The notes under the pieces: generated by a model
Seen by the model: only the letters and a program-made list of their open reading frames with translations
What the model was told of the DNA's origin: nothing
The model's database searches: none
Assembly (NCBI GenBank): GCA_966424055.1
Contig: CBJLMB010000026.1
Location: 27,383-91,382 of the forward strand
Direction of reading: 5' to 3'
Source of the DNA: Deminuibacter sp966424055
Lineage (GTDB): Bacteria > Bacteroidota > Bacteroidia > Chitinophagales > Chitinophagaceae
DNA: 64,000 nt
Program-made: the position numbers and the translations under genes
Shown: in pieces, positions 56,062 through 64,000 of the stretch
How the letters are laid out: each line of letters opens with the position of its first letter
How positions within the stretch are numbered: the stretch's first letter is position 1

Positions 56062-57353
56062 ATCTGGACTATAGATGATTCTTCTTGTATATTGGATAAA
56101 CCTGTAGGCATGGCCTTTGTTGCCCTGGCACTAAAAGCAAACACTGCCACTGCAATAAAACAGCACAGGGGAACAATATATCCCAACCGGATATTACCGG
56201 TCCAATCACTGATCATTCCAAAGCAGCGCGGTAGCAGTGCACCGCCAACTATTGACATAATCATCAAACTGCTGCCCATTTCTGTTTTTTCATGTAAGCC
56301 CTCAAGTCCCAAAGCGAAAATGGTCGGAAACATTATCGACATAAAAAAACAAATCGCGATAACCGCATAAACCGGGCTTAATCCATTGCCCAGTATCGCA
56401 ACAACGGATAGCACCGTGCTCAAGATGGCGTACAACATCAATAAAGTCGCTGGTGCAATTCTTTGCATCAGCGCTGTTCCTATAAATCGACCGATAAGAA
56501 ATGCCATTCCGCAAATACCAAGATAGTCTGCTGCCTGAACATCTGTAATAGCCGTTGATCCTTTTGCAAACAGGATAAAAAGGCTGAAAACGCTAACCTG
56601 CGCCCCAACATAAAAAAACTGTGCAAGAACACCTCCCAGTAACCGCTTATCACGCAATGCACCCGTCATCTGACGGACTGAAAAAAAAGCATGCCCATCC
56701 TTGGAGGAAAAACCGGGCAGTTTTACAAAAGAAAAAACAATAGCGATGATAATTAACACAATTGCAAGTATTACATACGGTGTTTTTACGGTCGCTGCTT
56801 CTGATGCTAGTGCGGCCTGCCTGGCTGTAGCACTTAATTTATCCAATTCCAGATCAGAAAGTCCTTTATTAAGAATAACCCTTCCTCCTATTACAGGTGC
56901 CAATGCAGCTGCCAGTCCATTGAATGATTGTGCCAGATTGAGCCGCTGGGGTCCTTTCTCCGGCCGTCCTAATAAAATGACCAAAGGATTGGCAGCTGTT
57001 TCAAGAAAAGCAAGTCCGCAAGCGATAATGAACAATGCGAAAAGAAAAAAAGAATAGGATTGCTTATTAGCTGCCGGTACAAACAACAGCGCGCCTGAGG
57101 CAAACAACAATAAGCCTGTAATAATCCCTGCCTTAAATCCCAGTCTCTTCATCAAAAAACCCGCAGGCAGCGCCATTAAGAAATAGGCTACAAATACCGC
57201 CGAATCCACCAGGGTTGCCTGGGTTGTAGACAGGGCAAAAGATCGCTTAAGATGCGGAATTAAAATAGGGTCCAGGTTATGGGCAAACCCCCATAAGAAA
57301 AACAACGAGGATATAAGAATAAAAATAAATAATACAGAGGCTGGCTGTTTCAT
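56058..57353 (-). CDS. fucP: FucP-like L-fucose:H+ symporter (MFS)
   Basis: 431 residues with about 12 membrane helices. The FucP signature is at the N-terminus: SSLFFLWGFAHNLDPILIPH (about 15-34), with further family motifs GFKAGIITGLLLFASGALLF, ANPLVILLGRPEKG and RLNLAQSFNGLAAALAPVIG. The family imports L-fucose and some related sugars (galactose, glucose, N-acetylglucosamine in relatives) across the inner membrane with protons. It is the first gene of a three-gene operon with a mutarotase and an aldo/keto reductase, and it is divergent from an AraC-type regulator across 268 nt. The sugar could come from fucosylated hemicellulose, consistent with the neighbouring loci. Confidence 0.88.
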   Translation of the reverse strand: MKQPASVLFIFILISSLFFLWGFAHNLDPILIPHLKRSFALSTTQATLVDSAVFVAYFLMALPAGFLMKRLGFKAGIITGLLLFASGALLFVPAANKQSYSFFLFALFIIACGLAFLETAANPLVILLGRPEKGPQRLNLAQSFNGLAAALAPVIGGRVILNKGLSDLELDKLSATARQAALASEAATVKTPYVILAIVLIIIAIVFSFVKLPGFSSKDGHAFFSVRQMTGALRDKRLLGGVLAQFFYVGAQVSVFSLFILFAKGSTAITDVQAADYLGICGMAFLIGRFIGTALMQRIAPATLLMLYAILSTVLSVVAILGNGLSPVYAVIAICFFMSIMFPTIFALGLEGLHEKTEMGSSLMIMSIVGGALLPRCFGMISDWTGNIRLGYIVPLCCFIAVAVFAFSARATKAMPTGLSNIQEESSIVQI

Positions 57354-57388
57354 GATGACTATTTAACAATCGCAGGAATCAAATCAAG

Positions 57389-57414
57389 CAAATTTATACA
57401 TCTTAAAATCCCAT
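57389..57414 (-). promoter_or_regulatory. Candidate fucP promoter with operator half-site
   Basis: On the minus strand TAAATTTG (57389-57396) matches the Bacteroidota -7 consensus TAnnTTTG, 35 nt before the fucP start. The plus-strand heptamer ATCCCAT at 57408-57414 equals one arm of the palindrome at 57575-57588 and lies between the expected -33 and -7 positions. Confidence 0.45.
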
Positions 57415-57544
57415 GCTTTTTATAAAATAGACTTATTCTTATACAAATCCGACACCAGGCATTCTTCCCTTGTTCCGGGTTTAATACTTCATAAAATGCT
57501 TCGCTGTATTGATATTCAAGGATCAACATTATATTACCTGTATT

Positions 57545-57588
57545 TTTGGGCATTATGACAATTTATTACCTTTAATCCCATATGGGAT
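57545..57588 (+). promoter_or_regulatory. Candidate promoter of the AraC regulator with 14-bp palindrome
   Basis: TTTG (57545-57548), 18 nt, then TACCTTTA (57567-57574, seven of eight conserved with TAnnTTTG) form a plausible plus-strand promoter. The perfect palindrome ATCCCATATGGGAT (57575-57588) follows immediately, covering the expected transcription start, as would suit autoregulation. Confidence 0.45.
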
Positions 57589-57621
57589 AATAAAGCCAAA
57601 GCTTTTGCATGGATTAAAAAT

Positions 57622-58521
57622 ATGTTACACAAATCCGACCATATCTTAGCTGCGAAAAGAGTATTGAAGCATTCATTCTCGCTTTTAAATATTGATTATG
57701 TTCTATTGGATAAACAATGGAATTACAAAGGCGTATTAAGCCCATATTATAGGATCTATTTGATAGATAAGGGCAAAGGAAAGATCACCAATGGCAAAAC
57801 CAGCTGGATATTGGAGCCGGGCTTTTTATACCTGGTGCCCAGTTACACCTTATGCGACCTGCACTGCCCTGATATTCTGGGGCAGTATTTTATTCATTTT
57901 TTTGAAGACCCAATGAATGGCATATCCCTGTTTCATAATAACAGAACAGTCTTCAAGGTCAATGCCAATAAAATGGACATAGCTCATTTCAAACGTTTGC
58001 TGGAGATCAATCCCAACAGGAAAATTAACAGGTCTGACAATCCAAAAATCTATGAAAAGAATATCTATTATAAAGAATATGAAGAACTGAATAACCAACA
58101 GCCATACCCTGTATTCCTTGAAACACAAGGTCTTTTGCTGCAACTGATCTCGAGGTTCATGAAACCTGCGCACACACATCCTGCCGAAGCATATGCCATT
58201 CCCACAAAAGTTGTTGATTTATTAGGTTATATCCAGTTGAATCTTGGCCAACACTTAAGTGTTAAGTACCTGGCCAAATTGGTTAATCAGCATCCGGATT
58301 ACCTGTCAAGGTTATTCTTACAACTTACCGGTGAGCGCCCTTTGTCTTATATTCATACCAAACGAATTGAACGGGCCCAGTACCTGATAGTCACTACCAA
58401 CATGACACTTGCAGAAATATCAGAAGCCACCGGCTTCGGCAATGTTCCACATTTTTCTAAAATCTTTAAAAAAATAACCAATGTTACACCAGCCAAATAC
58501 CGTGAGCGGAATAATTCGTGA
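57622..58521 (+). CDS. AraC family transcriptional regulator (fucose operon)
   Basis: 299 residues, cytosolic. The N-terminal half (about 20-150) is a cupin-like sugar-binding domain (DKQWNYKGVLSPYYRIYLID, then LEPGFLYLVPSYTLCDLHCP, then QYFIHFFED). The C-terminal double helix-turn-helix is at about 195-297 (LGQHLSVKYLAKLVNQHPDY, then RIERAQYLIVTTNMTLAEIS, then GFGNVPHFSKIFKKITNVTP). It is divergent from the fucP operon and separated by a palindrome, so it most likely controls that operon in response to the imported sugar. It is followed by a second AraC-type gene on the same strand. Confidence 0.9.
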   Translation: MLHKSDHILAAKRVLKHSFSLLNIDYVLLDKQWNYKGVLSPYYRIYLIDKGKGKITNGKTSWILEPGFLYLVPSYTLCDLHCPDILGQYFIHFFEDPMNGISLFHNNRTVFKVNANKMDIAHFKRLLEINPNRKINRSDNPKIYEKNIYYKEYEELNNQQPYPVFLETQGLLLQLISRFMKPAHTHPAEAYAIPTKVVDLLGYIQLNLGQHLSVKYLAKLVNQHPDYLSRLFLQLTGERPLSYIHTKRIERAQYLIVTTNMTLAEISEATGFGNVPHFSKIFKKITNVTPAKYRERNNS

Positions 58522-58556
58522 GGTACATTTCAAAAGATGTTCCATATCTTGAAAAT

Positions 58557-59363
58557 ATGGAACATCTGCATCTTTACAATTATCAGTTTGCCCAACCGCA
58601 TCACCCGCTATTAAAGCCTTATGTTGAATATTTCGTTCAACTGGACGGCACCGGTACCTTGTTCAAATCTTTCTATTCCAGGCTGAATACTTCATTTATC
58701 CTGGATTTTGACCAGGGCACTTTCTATGATAAGCAACGCCTGAAAACAGGGTTGCTGGCAACCCAAAAAAACATACTCCAGTTTAGTCCTGTTGCCCGGC
58801 AGGATACCCGGGCAGATAAATTTTTCATCAGCTTTACACCTTATGGATTAAGTGTATTTACAAAATTGCCTATGCAGGAGTTAAGCAATGGCCCTGTTGC
58901 AGGTGAAGATATTTTCGAAAAAGGTTTACAACAGCTATATGAGCAGCTGCAACCACTGCCCTTTGCAGCACGGGTTACGCTATTTGAATCGTTTTTACTG
59001 GAGCGGTTTATAGCGCCACATGCTTCTCATCAGCTTATTTTTGACCTGGCAGATCGTATAAAAAACAATACGGAGGGCATCTCTTCCCTGCAATTAAAAG
59101 ATCTGCCCTTAAGTGAACGGCAGATAGAACGGAACTTCAAGCGATATATTGGCATTAGTATGGGCCGCTTTCTCCGGATCTCCCGTTTTGAAAAAGCCAA
59201 GCAACTGATAGCCGTACAGCCTTCCCGGCGGCTGACGGAGATCGCTTACCAGGCAGGATATTATGATCAATCTCATTTCATTGCCGATTTTAAACTCCTC
59301 ACAGGCGCCAGTCCCAAGCATTTCCAAACCTGTTGTTCTTCACATCAAAGAATGTCGGTATGA
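58557..59363 (+). CDS. AraC family transcriptional regulator
   Basis: 268 residues from the ATG at 58557. The frame can be read back to a GTG at 58518 that overlaps the previous gene, but the ATG start gives the usual N-terminus of this subfamily (FAQPHHPLLKPYVEYFVQL). Residues about 1-150 are a sensor domain with SPVARQDTRADKFFISFTPYGLSVF. The C-terminal HTH pair (about 170-262) has LPLSERQIERNFKRYIGISM and LTEIAYQAGYYDQSHFIADF. The effector is unknown. The neighbouring NmrA-type oxidoreductase gene starts 55 nt downstream on the same strand and is a plausible target, a common arrangement for this regulator type. Confidence 0.88.
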   Translation: MEHLHLYNYQFAQPHHPLLKPYVEYFVQLDGTGTLFKSFYSRLNTSFILDFDQGTFYDKQRLKTGLLATQKNILQFSPVARQDTRADKFFISFTPYGLSVFTKLPMQELSNGPVAGEDIFEKGLQQLYEQLQPLPFAARVTLFESFLLERFIAPHASHQLIFDLADRIKNNTEGISSLQLKDLPLSERQIERNFKRYIGISMGRFLRISRFEKAKQLIAVQPSRRLTEIAYQAGYYDQSHFIADFKLLTGASPKHFQTCCSSHQRMSV

Positions 59364-59418
59364 TACAATTTTAAGCCATATGCCAGAGATAGTTTTGCCC
59401 ATAAACACAATCTGGTTT

Positions 59419-60300
59419 ATGCAAAACAGCAACCGCATTTTAGTAACCGGTGCCACAGGACAGCAAGGTGGCGCCGTAGCACGTGTATTACTGGCTGAAG
59501 GATGGCTGGTGCGCGGATTTACCCGTGATACAACAAGCACCGCTGCACAGGAATTGATGGCCCTGGGAGTGGATATGAGAAAAGGCGACCTGGCCGACCG
59601 GGCATCTATTGATCAGGCGATGGAAGATGTTTACGGTGTATTTGGCGTTCATCCGGGACCGTTGGCCATAGACCAGGATGAGGTACTGGCAGGGAAAAAT
59701 GTTGCGGATGCAGCAAAAGCCCACCGGCTGGCCCACCTGGTATACAGTTCGGCCATTGGTGTAGATCAGGTAGCCCAAACCGGTATGCAGATGGAAAAAG
59801 CGATAGTAGAAAAATACGTTCAGGAGCTCGGGATATCCTATACCATATTGCGGCCTGCTTCTTTCATGGAAAATTTCCTGAATCCGAAATTCGGACTGAA
59901 AGGCACTTCATTTACTACGGCGGCTTTACCCACCACACAAATGCAGCTGATTGCACTGGAAGATATCGCCCAGTTCGCAGCCCTGGTTTTCAGACAACCT
60001 GGAACATTTGATCATAAAATCATTGAACTCTCCGGCGACACTTTAACCCCTGTACAAATGGCAGCTGCAATGAGCAGAACCACAGGCCTGGACATACAAT
60101 ACGAGCTGCTTCCCATGGAAACACTGCGGCAGCAGCTGAACCCACGATTTGCCAGGGGCTACGAATGGCTTAATTCCGGCAAAACGAAACAGGCAGACGA
60201 GGAAAGCCTGCGAAAAATTCACCCGGGCCTGATGAGCTTTGAAGCCTGGCTGAAGAAAACCGGCGCAGAAAGAATTGTGAATAAGCGTTTCCCAGGATGA
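59419..60300 (+). CDS. NmrA family NAD(P)-binding oxidoreductase-like protein
   Basis: 293 residues from the ATG at 59419. The frame is open further upstream, but that part overlaps the regulator gene, and this Met begins directly before the Rossmann strand NRILVTGATGQQGGAVARVL. Other family features are VRGFTRDTTST (cofactor 2'-phosphate region), KGDLADRASIDQAM, VYSSAIG, and LRPASFMENF near residue 145. The Tyr-xxx-Lys pair of classical SDR enzymes is absent: EKAIVEKYVQELG occupies that place. Members are either redox sensors (NmrA) or quinone or isoflavone-type reductases. The substrate is unknown. It ends at a bidirectional terminator shared with the siderophore receptor. Confidence 0.88.
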   Translation: MQNSNRILVTGATGQQGGAVARVLLAEGWLVRGFTRDTTSTAAQELMALGVDMRKGDLADRASIDQAMEDVYGVFGVHPGPLAIDQDEVLAGKNVADAAKAHRLAHLVYSSAIGVDQVAQTGMQMEKAIVEKYVQELGISYTILRPASFMENFLNPKFGLKGTSFTTAALPTTQMQLIALEDIAQFAALVFRQPGTFDHKIIELSGDTLTPVQMAAAMSRTTGLDIQYELLPMETLRQQLNPRFARGYEWLNSGKTKQADEESLRKIHPGLMSFEAWLKKTGAERIVNKRFPG

Positions 60301-60316
60301 ATTACAAAAGCAAGTA

Positions 60317-60347
60317 AAAAAGGATGTTTCAATGAAACATCCTTTTT
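60317..60347. terminator. Bidirectional intrinsic terminator
   Basis: AAAAAGGATGTTTC (60317-60330), a 3-nt loop, and GAAACATCCTTTTT (60334-60347): a perfect 14-bp stem flanked by A and T runs between two convergent genes (NmrA-type and TonB-dependent receptor). Confidence 0.9.
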
Positions 60348-60367
60348 ATTTAAAGAATACAGCAGGC

Positions 60368-62761
60368 TTAAAACCTGTACGACAATGTTGCGATCAACTG
60401 CCTGGGAGGAATGGGATTGATGCTGTAGTTCTCGTGAACATAATAATTGTACGTGTTGGTAATGTTAGAGAGCTTAGCCAGCAAGGAAATGTTTTTATAG
60501 GTATATCCAGCTGTCAGGTCTACAGTGATAAACCCGTCAACCGGTATCTGGCGGTCATAGCTTTGCGATTGGCCGATAGTATTGTTCCAGCCACCAAAGC
60601 GTTTACCGGTATAATAGGCGCCGGCCCCCAGTTTCAGTCCATCGAAACGGCCCTGTGTGAACTGGTAGAAAACGCTGGCATTGGCTGTATGCGCAGGATT
60701 ATTCACCAGGCGCTGCCCTTCCACATAATTGCCGGTTTTATTTTCGGTTTTGGTATAACGCATATAGTTATAACTATAGCCGGCGATCATGCTGAGCCCG
60801 GTGGTTGGGTGGGCAGCCAGGTCTACTTCTATTCCATCACTGGTGGTTTGACCGGTGAGCTCTTTTAAAGAAGTATTGTTGTTGACAGCACCGGTAGCCG
60901 TGAACTGTGCAGTTTGGGCCAGGTTATTGTTCACGATACGGTAAGCTGTAACATTGGCCGATAAAAGACCATTAAAGAAATCATTTTTTACACCCAGTTC
61001 AAACTGGTTAATCATAGAAGGAGACAGTGCTTGTCCATAAATATCGGTACCGCTGTTAACGGAGAATGAATTGGCATAGCTGGCAAACAGTGATGTGGTG
61101 GTGGTTGGTTTATACACAATGCCCACGCGGGGTGTAAAAGCTTTATCTGTTTTACTGGCACCCAGTTTATGCGAACCATCGGCGATAACCAGTGTATCAG
61201 GACGAAGGGCATTCTGGTAACTCCAGCGTATACCTGCCAATAGTTTGATCTTTTCACTGATGGAGATCAGGTCCTGCACGTATACGCCAAAACGGTTGAT
61301 AGGTGTTTTGCCGAGACGGGTAGCCGCAGCCGGTGGTATATCTGTTCTTGGTGTAAACTTACCTGCATTGAAAAGGTTAATGGTATCGTAGGTAGTTATA
61401 TTATTGAACGCATAGGTCTGGGTATTGTATCTTTCTGCATCCAGGCCTGCCAGCAGTGCATGGCCGATATTGCCTGTTTTAAACCTGCCGTTCAAATTCA
61501 CCTGTGCTACATAATAATCTTCAGAAGATTTTATTTTGTTCAGCGGCCGGGCCCAGTCGCCATTGGCCTGTGCCTGTATCCTTTCGGTGGAATAATAATC
61601 CCTGTCGTAGCGCTGGTAAGACAATACGGTGTTCAACTGCCAGCTATCGCTGAAATGATGCCGCAGCGTTGCTGTGCCGGTGTACTGCTGTGCAATATTG
61701 TACTGCCAGGGGGTGCCATAAAAACGGCCGCGCGGTACATCGGGTATCTGGGTATTGTTATATGTACCGATACCAAAATCGGGTGTAAACTTGTGATGCA
61801 GGTAATCGCCTTCCAGCAGCAGTTCTGTTTTGTTGCTGATCTTGTACAGTACCGAGGGGTTGATATAGTACCTGGTAGAATGCACCTGGTCGCGGTAACT
61901 ATTGGCCTTTTCAAAAGTTCCATTTAAGCGGTAAGCCAGTTTTGAACTGAGCGGACCGTAAATATCGAAAGAAGGTTTATACAAACCGTAACTGCCCATA
62001 CGCATAGATACTTCGCCACCGGCAGTGAACCGGGGTTGTTTGGTAACCATGTTCAGGATACCACCCGGGGCCACATTGCCATACAGGATGGCGGCACTGC
62101 CTTTCAGCACTTCCACGCGCTCAAGCCCGCTTACTTCGGGCATTACGCCGCTGTTCACCCTTGAACCGTTTTTGAACATATTGTATGCGCCAAAGCTATA
62201 TCCTCTGGCAGAAAAAGATTCCTGCACAGCACCGCGGGTAGTGGCCAGGTATACACCGTTTACATTTTTCACCACATCGCTCAGGCGTTGTGCCTGCTGG
62301 TCTTTGATCATGTTTTCACCGATAATGGTTACGCTTTGCGGAAGGTCCATAGGTGAGATATCCATTTTGCCAATAGACACCGGTTTATTGTTCAGGCTTC
62401 TTTTGCCTACCAGTGTCACCTCTTCCAGCTTGCCTGAATTTTCACTCAGCGTGAAATCGGCGCCGGTGGTTTCGCCTGCAGAGATATGTACCTGCTGCTC
62501 TTTACTGTGTAAACCCGTATGCGATACGAACAGGATATAATCACCGGGCTTTATATTTTTAATGATGAAAGAGCCGTCTTCTGTGGTCATCACTGTATGA
62601 TGCTCCTTTTTCAATCCCACGGTTACAAAAGGAACAGGTGCACCATCACTAGAAGTGATCTTACCTTTAATACTACCTGTTTGCTGGGCCCATAGCGGTG
62701 CAGGGGAAAACAAGAAAAATAAAACTGTTGGAATAATAGTACGCATCCGTTGAAGCAGCAT
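60368..62761 (-). CDS. TonB-dependent siderophore receptor with carboxypeptidase-like domain
   Basis: 797 residues from the ATG at 62759-62761 (Met at 62746 also possible; both give the signal MRTIIPTVLFFLFSPAPLWA). A carboxypeptidase-like domain (GSIKGKITSSDGAPVPFVTV, about 25-100) is followed by the plug (LPQSVTIIGENMIKDQQAQR, then GLERVEVLKGSAAILYGNVA, about 120-225) and a 22-strand barrel ending IATLSYRF. The plug sequence with DLPQSVTII and VAPGGILNMVTKQP is typical of ferric-siderophore receptors (FhuA/FpvA type) and not of SusC. No SusD partner or sigma/anti-sigma pair lies next to it. It probably imports an iron-siderophore complex using TonB. Confidence 0.92.
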   Translation of the reverse strand: MLLQRMRTIIPTVLFFLFSPAPLWAQQTGSIKGKITSSDGAPVPFVTVGLKKEHHTVMTTEDGSFIIKNIKPGDYILFVSHTGLHSKEQQVHISAGETTGADFTLSENSGKLEEVTLVGKRSLNNKPVSIGKMDISPMDLPQSVTIIGENMIKDQQAQRLSDVVKNVNGVYLATTRGAVQESFSARGYSFGAYNMFKNGSRVNSGVMPEVSGLERVEVLKGSAAILYGNVAPGGILNMVTKQPRFTAGGEVSMRMGSYGLYKPSFDIYGPLSSKLAYRLNGTFEKANSYRDQVHSTRYYINPSVLYKISNKTELLLEGDYLHHKFTPDFGIGTYNNTQIPDVPRGRFYGTPWQYNIAQQYTGTATLRHHFSDSWQLNTVLSYQRYDRDYYSTERIQAQANGDWARPLNKIKSSEDYYVAQVNLNGRFKTGNIGHALLAGLDAERYNTQTYAFNNITTYDTINLFNAGKFTPRTDIPPAAATRLGKTPINRFGVYVQDLISISEKIKLLAGIRWSYQNALRPDTLVIADGSHKLGASKTDKAFTPRVGIVYKPTTTTSLFASYANSFSVNSGTDIYGQALSPSMINQFELGVKNDFFNGLLSANVTAYRIVNNNLAQTAQFTATGAVNNNTSLKELTGQTTSDGIEVDLAAHPTTGLSMIAGYSYNYMRYTKTENKTGNYVEGQRLVNNPAHTANASVFYQFTQGRFDGLKLGAGAYYTGKRFGGWNNTIGQSQSYDRQIPVDGFITVDLTAGYTYKNISLLAKLSNITNTYNYYVHENYSINPIPPRQLIATLSYRF

Positions 62762-62836
62762 GTTCTTTAAAAATTTTGCAAAAGAACCATGTTCCCTGCC
62801 TTCCTTTATGCCGGATCGGGAAAAAGCATTTATCAA

Positions 62837-63323
62837 ATCCGGAAAAATCGCTACAGATACTGTACTTCAAGCAGTTATCGCTTATTCATATTATAAAAAT
62901 AAATATACATTCATCCCTCAATTAGGCGTTAATCAGTGTTTTTATAGCTGCGGGCTACGAGCTTCCAGCTATGAGGCGGCCGGTTTTCAGTCTGCAGTTG
63001 GCAGTGTGCAGTCTGGGAAGCCGTTCTGCGTATTGATTTCCCGGAACTGATAAACACCTTATTTCTGCGTTTTCCGCGCATTCCGCGAGAGAATCAGTTG
63101 GCAGTCGACAGTAGGCAGTCCACAATCTCACAGCTCATAACTATTCGCTAACTGCTCCTTCCTCGATCTTCCGCGTTTTCCGCGCATTCCGCGAGAGAAT
63201 TGGCCCGGCTTTTAACAGTTTTTTGCCCAAAGAGATCACCATTCCACGCTATTTAAAATTTCGTTGACTTTTAATATAAACTGTTCTGAGTAGTCTAGGT
63301 GTTCATCGCCTAAACAAAAAACT
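62837..63323. repeat. Intergenic region with a 28-bp dispersed repeat
   Basis: 487 nt without a supported gene. Two identical 28-bp copies lie at 63067-63094 and 63173-63200 (core TTCCGCGCATTCCGCGAGAG). Around them are low-complexity blocks built from CAGT/GGCAGT units (62990-63020 and 63095-63120). A possible promoter for the small gene at 63324 should lie at the right end but was not recognised with confidence. Confidence 0.7.
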
Positions 63324-63715
63324 ATGAAAAAAATCTACGCCACATTAACCGGACTATTGTTTATTTGTTCCTTCTCAAACGCCCAATTAATAAACACCCC
63401 CGTTCCAAAACAAGACAGCACGATTAAAGTAATCCCTTATGGCCGTCATGAATTGTACACGATCGATGGGAAACTGGTTCCACCGGATGAAGTAAAAAGA
63501 TAAACTGCTTGGCTATCCACCATCTGCGCGGGAATACCAGAAAGTCAAACAGCTTGCTACTACCTCTTTTATTATATCAGGGGCCACAGCACTGGGTGGT
63601 ATACTGGCTATTACCCAGTTTGGTAAAACCAGCCGGCTCGGATTAACATCCGGCGGAACATTCAACGATAAGTATCCCAGCCACACGATGGCTGTTATTC
63701 TTACAAACATGAGTA
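63324..63715 (+). pseudogene. Frameshifted small secreted protein
   Basis: The ATG at 63324 opens a 59-codon frame with a signal peptide (MKKIYATLTGLLFICSFSNA) and the mature start QLINTPVPKQDSTIKVIPYG, ending at a TAA at 63501 just after PPDEVK. In the next frame the sequence goes on without a break in character: DKLLGYPPSAREYQKVKQLA, then a small hydrophobic segment (TSFIISGATALGGILAIT) and a polar stretch. Removing one A from the run at 63493-63497 joins the two, so this is one gene with a +1 frameshift. The family is an uncharacterised Bacteroidota type of short exported protein with one C-terminal hydrophobic helix. The original C-terminus runs into repeats from 63716 on. Confidence 0.65.
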
Positions 63716-64000
63716 GTAGCAGGATGCAAGTAGCAAGATGTAAGACAAAACCTTCTGCTTACCACTCACCTTCAACAATGCAACCATTCCCCGTGAATCG
63801 TCAGTCGTGAGTGGTAGCAGGATGCAAGTAGCAAGATATAAGATAAAGCCTTCTGCTTACCACTCACCTTCAACAATGCAACCATTCAACTACTCAACCA
63901 TTCCCTCCAACCAATCAACTATTCAACCATTCAACTACTCCCCGCATTTTCAAATCACCACATTTTCAAATTAATCATTCCCGTGAATCGTCACTCGTGA
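63716..64000. repeat. Tandem 74-bp repeat and low-complexity tail
   Basis: A 74-bp unit at 63716-63789 recurs at 63814-63887 with three mismatches. Each unit is followed at some distance by a CCGTGAATCGTCA(G/C)TCGTGA block (63791-63810 and ending at 64000). Between them lie many CAACCATTCAAC-type short repeats (63885-63930). No gene is supported in this stretch. Confidence 0.8.

Noticed and set aside
57359..57553. A 64-codon minus-strand frame between fucP and the AraC gene
   Set aside because: It lies in the regulatory interval, contains the candidate promoter elements and has no family resemblance.
63513..63710. A 65-codon minus-strand frame
   Set aside because: It is antisense to the frameshifted small protein and runs into the repeats; there is no start signal or family pattern.
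63716..63930. Possible CRISPR array
   Set aside because: Only two 74-bp units with internal low complexity and no spacer-like unique segments of constant length; no cas genes in the window.

Overview
The window reads as chromosomal DNA of a saprophytic Bacteroidota, most likely a Chitinophagaceae relative (Chitinophaga/Niastella type). The grounds are four SusC/SusD pairs, two hybrid two-component regulators (HTCS), a type IX secretion tail, Bacteroidota -7 boxes (TAnnTTTG) and lipoprotein signals ending in Cys-Lys-Lys. No transposase, tRNA, rRNA or CRISPR array was seen. Nearly everything up to 57.4 kb lies on the minus strand.

Region 1 (1-18.7 kb) is a polysaccharide utilization locus (PUL) for an acidic, pectin-like polymer. 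An HTCS (14451-18716) lies upstream of an operon read leftwards: a SusC without the usual N-terminal carboxypeptidase-like domain, SusD, a full SusC, SusD, a CHRD-domain lipoprotein, a GH28-type beta-helix hydrolase and two tandem alginate-lyase-superfamily enzymes, the last cut by the window edge.

Region 2 (19-25 kb) holds a GH97 alpha-glycosidase, a GH74 xyloglucanase whose PA14 and type IX sorting tail is split off by a frameshift, and what looks like the stump of a GH5 endoglucanase. It looks like a xyloglucan module in decay.

Region 3 (25.3-53.1 kb) is a large xylan PUL in two operons. One is SusC-SusD-SusC-SusD-DUF1735/DUF4361 lipoprotein-GH43, the same order as the Xus xylan system of Prevotella and Bacteroides. 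The other is GH8-triple esterase-GH43-GH43-GH10/GH43 fusion. A second HTCS (48921-53069) sits next to it. Upstream of both operons I find the same 19-bp motif (17 of 19 identical) at exactly the same distance (42 nt) from a perfect TAnnTTTG box, a strong candidate for the HTCS operator and promoter that couple import to depolymerisation. Region 1 has a different C-rich direct repeat at almost the same position relative to its putative -7 box.

Region 4 (53.3-64 kb) holds a conserved unknown protein with an Lrp/AsnC regulator, a fucose-type operon (FucP-like symporter, RhaM-like mutarotase, aldo/keto reductase) divergent from an AraC regulator across a palindrome, a second AraC regulator, an NmrA-type oxidoreductase, a convergent TonB-dependent siderophore receptor, a frameshifted small secreted protein and intergenic repeats up to the window end.

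Taken together the genes suggest plant cell-wall degradation: xylan backbone and side chains, ester removal, pectin or polyuronide cleavage, remnants of xyloglucan use, and uptake of a 6-deoxyhexose such as fucose.
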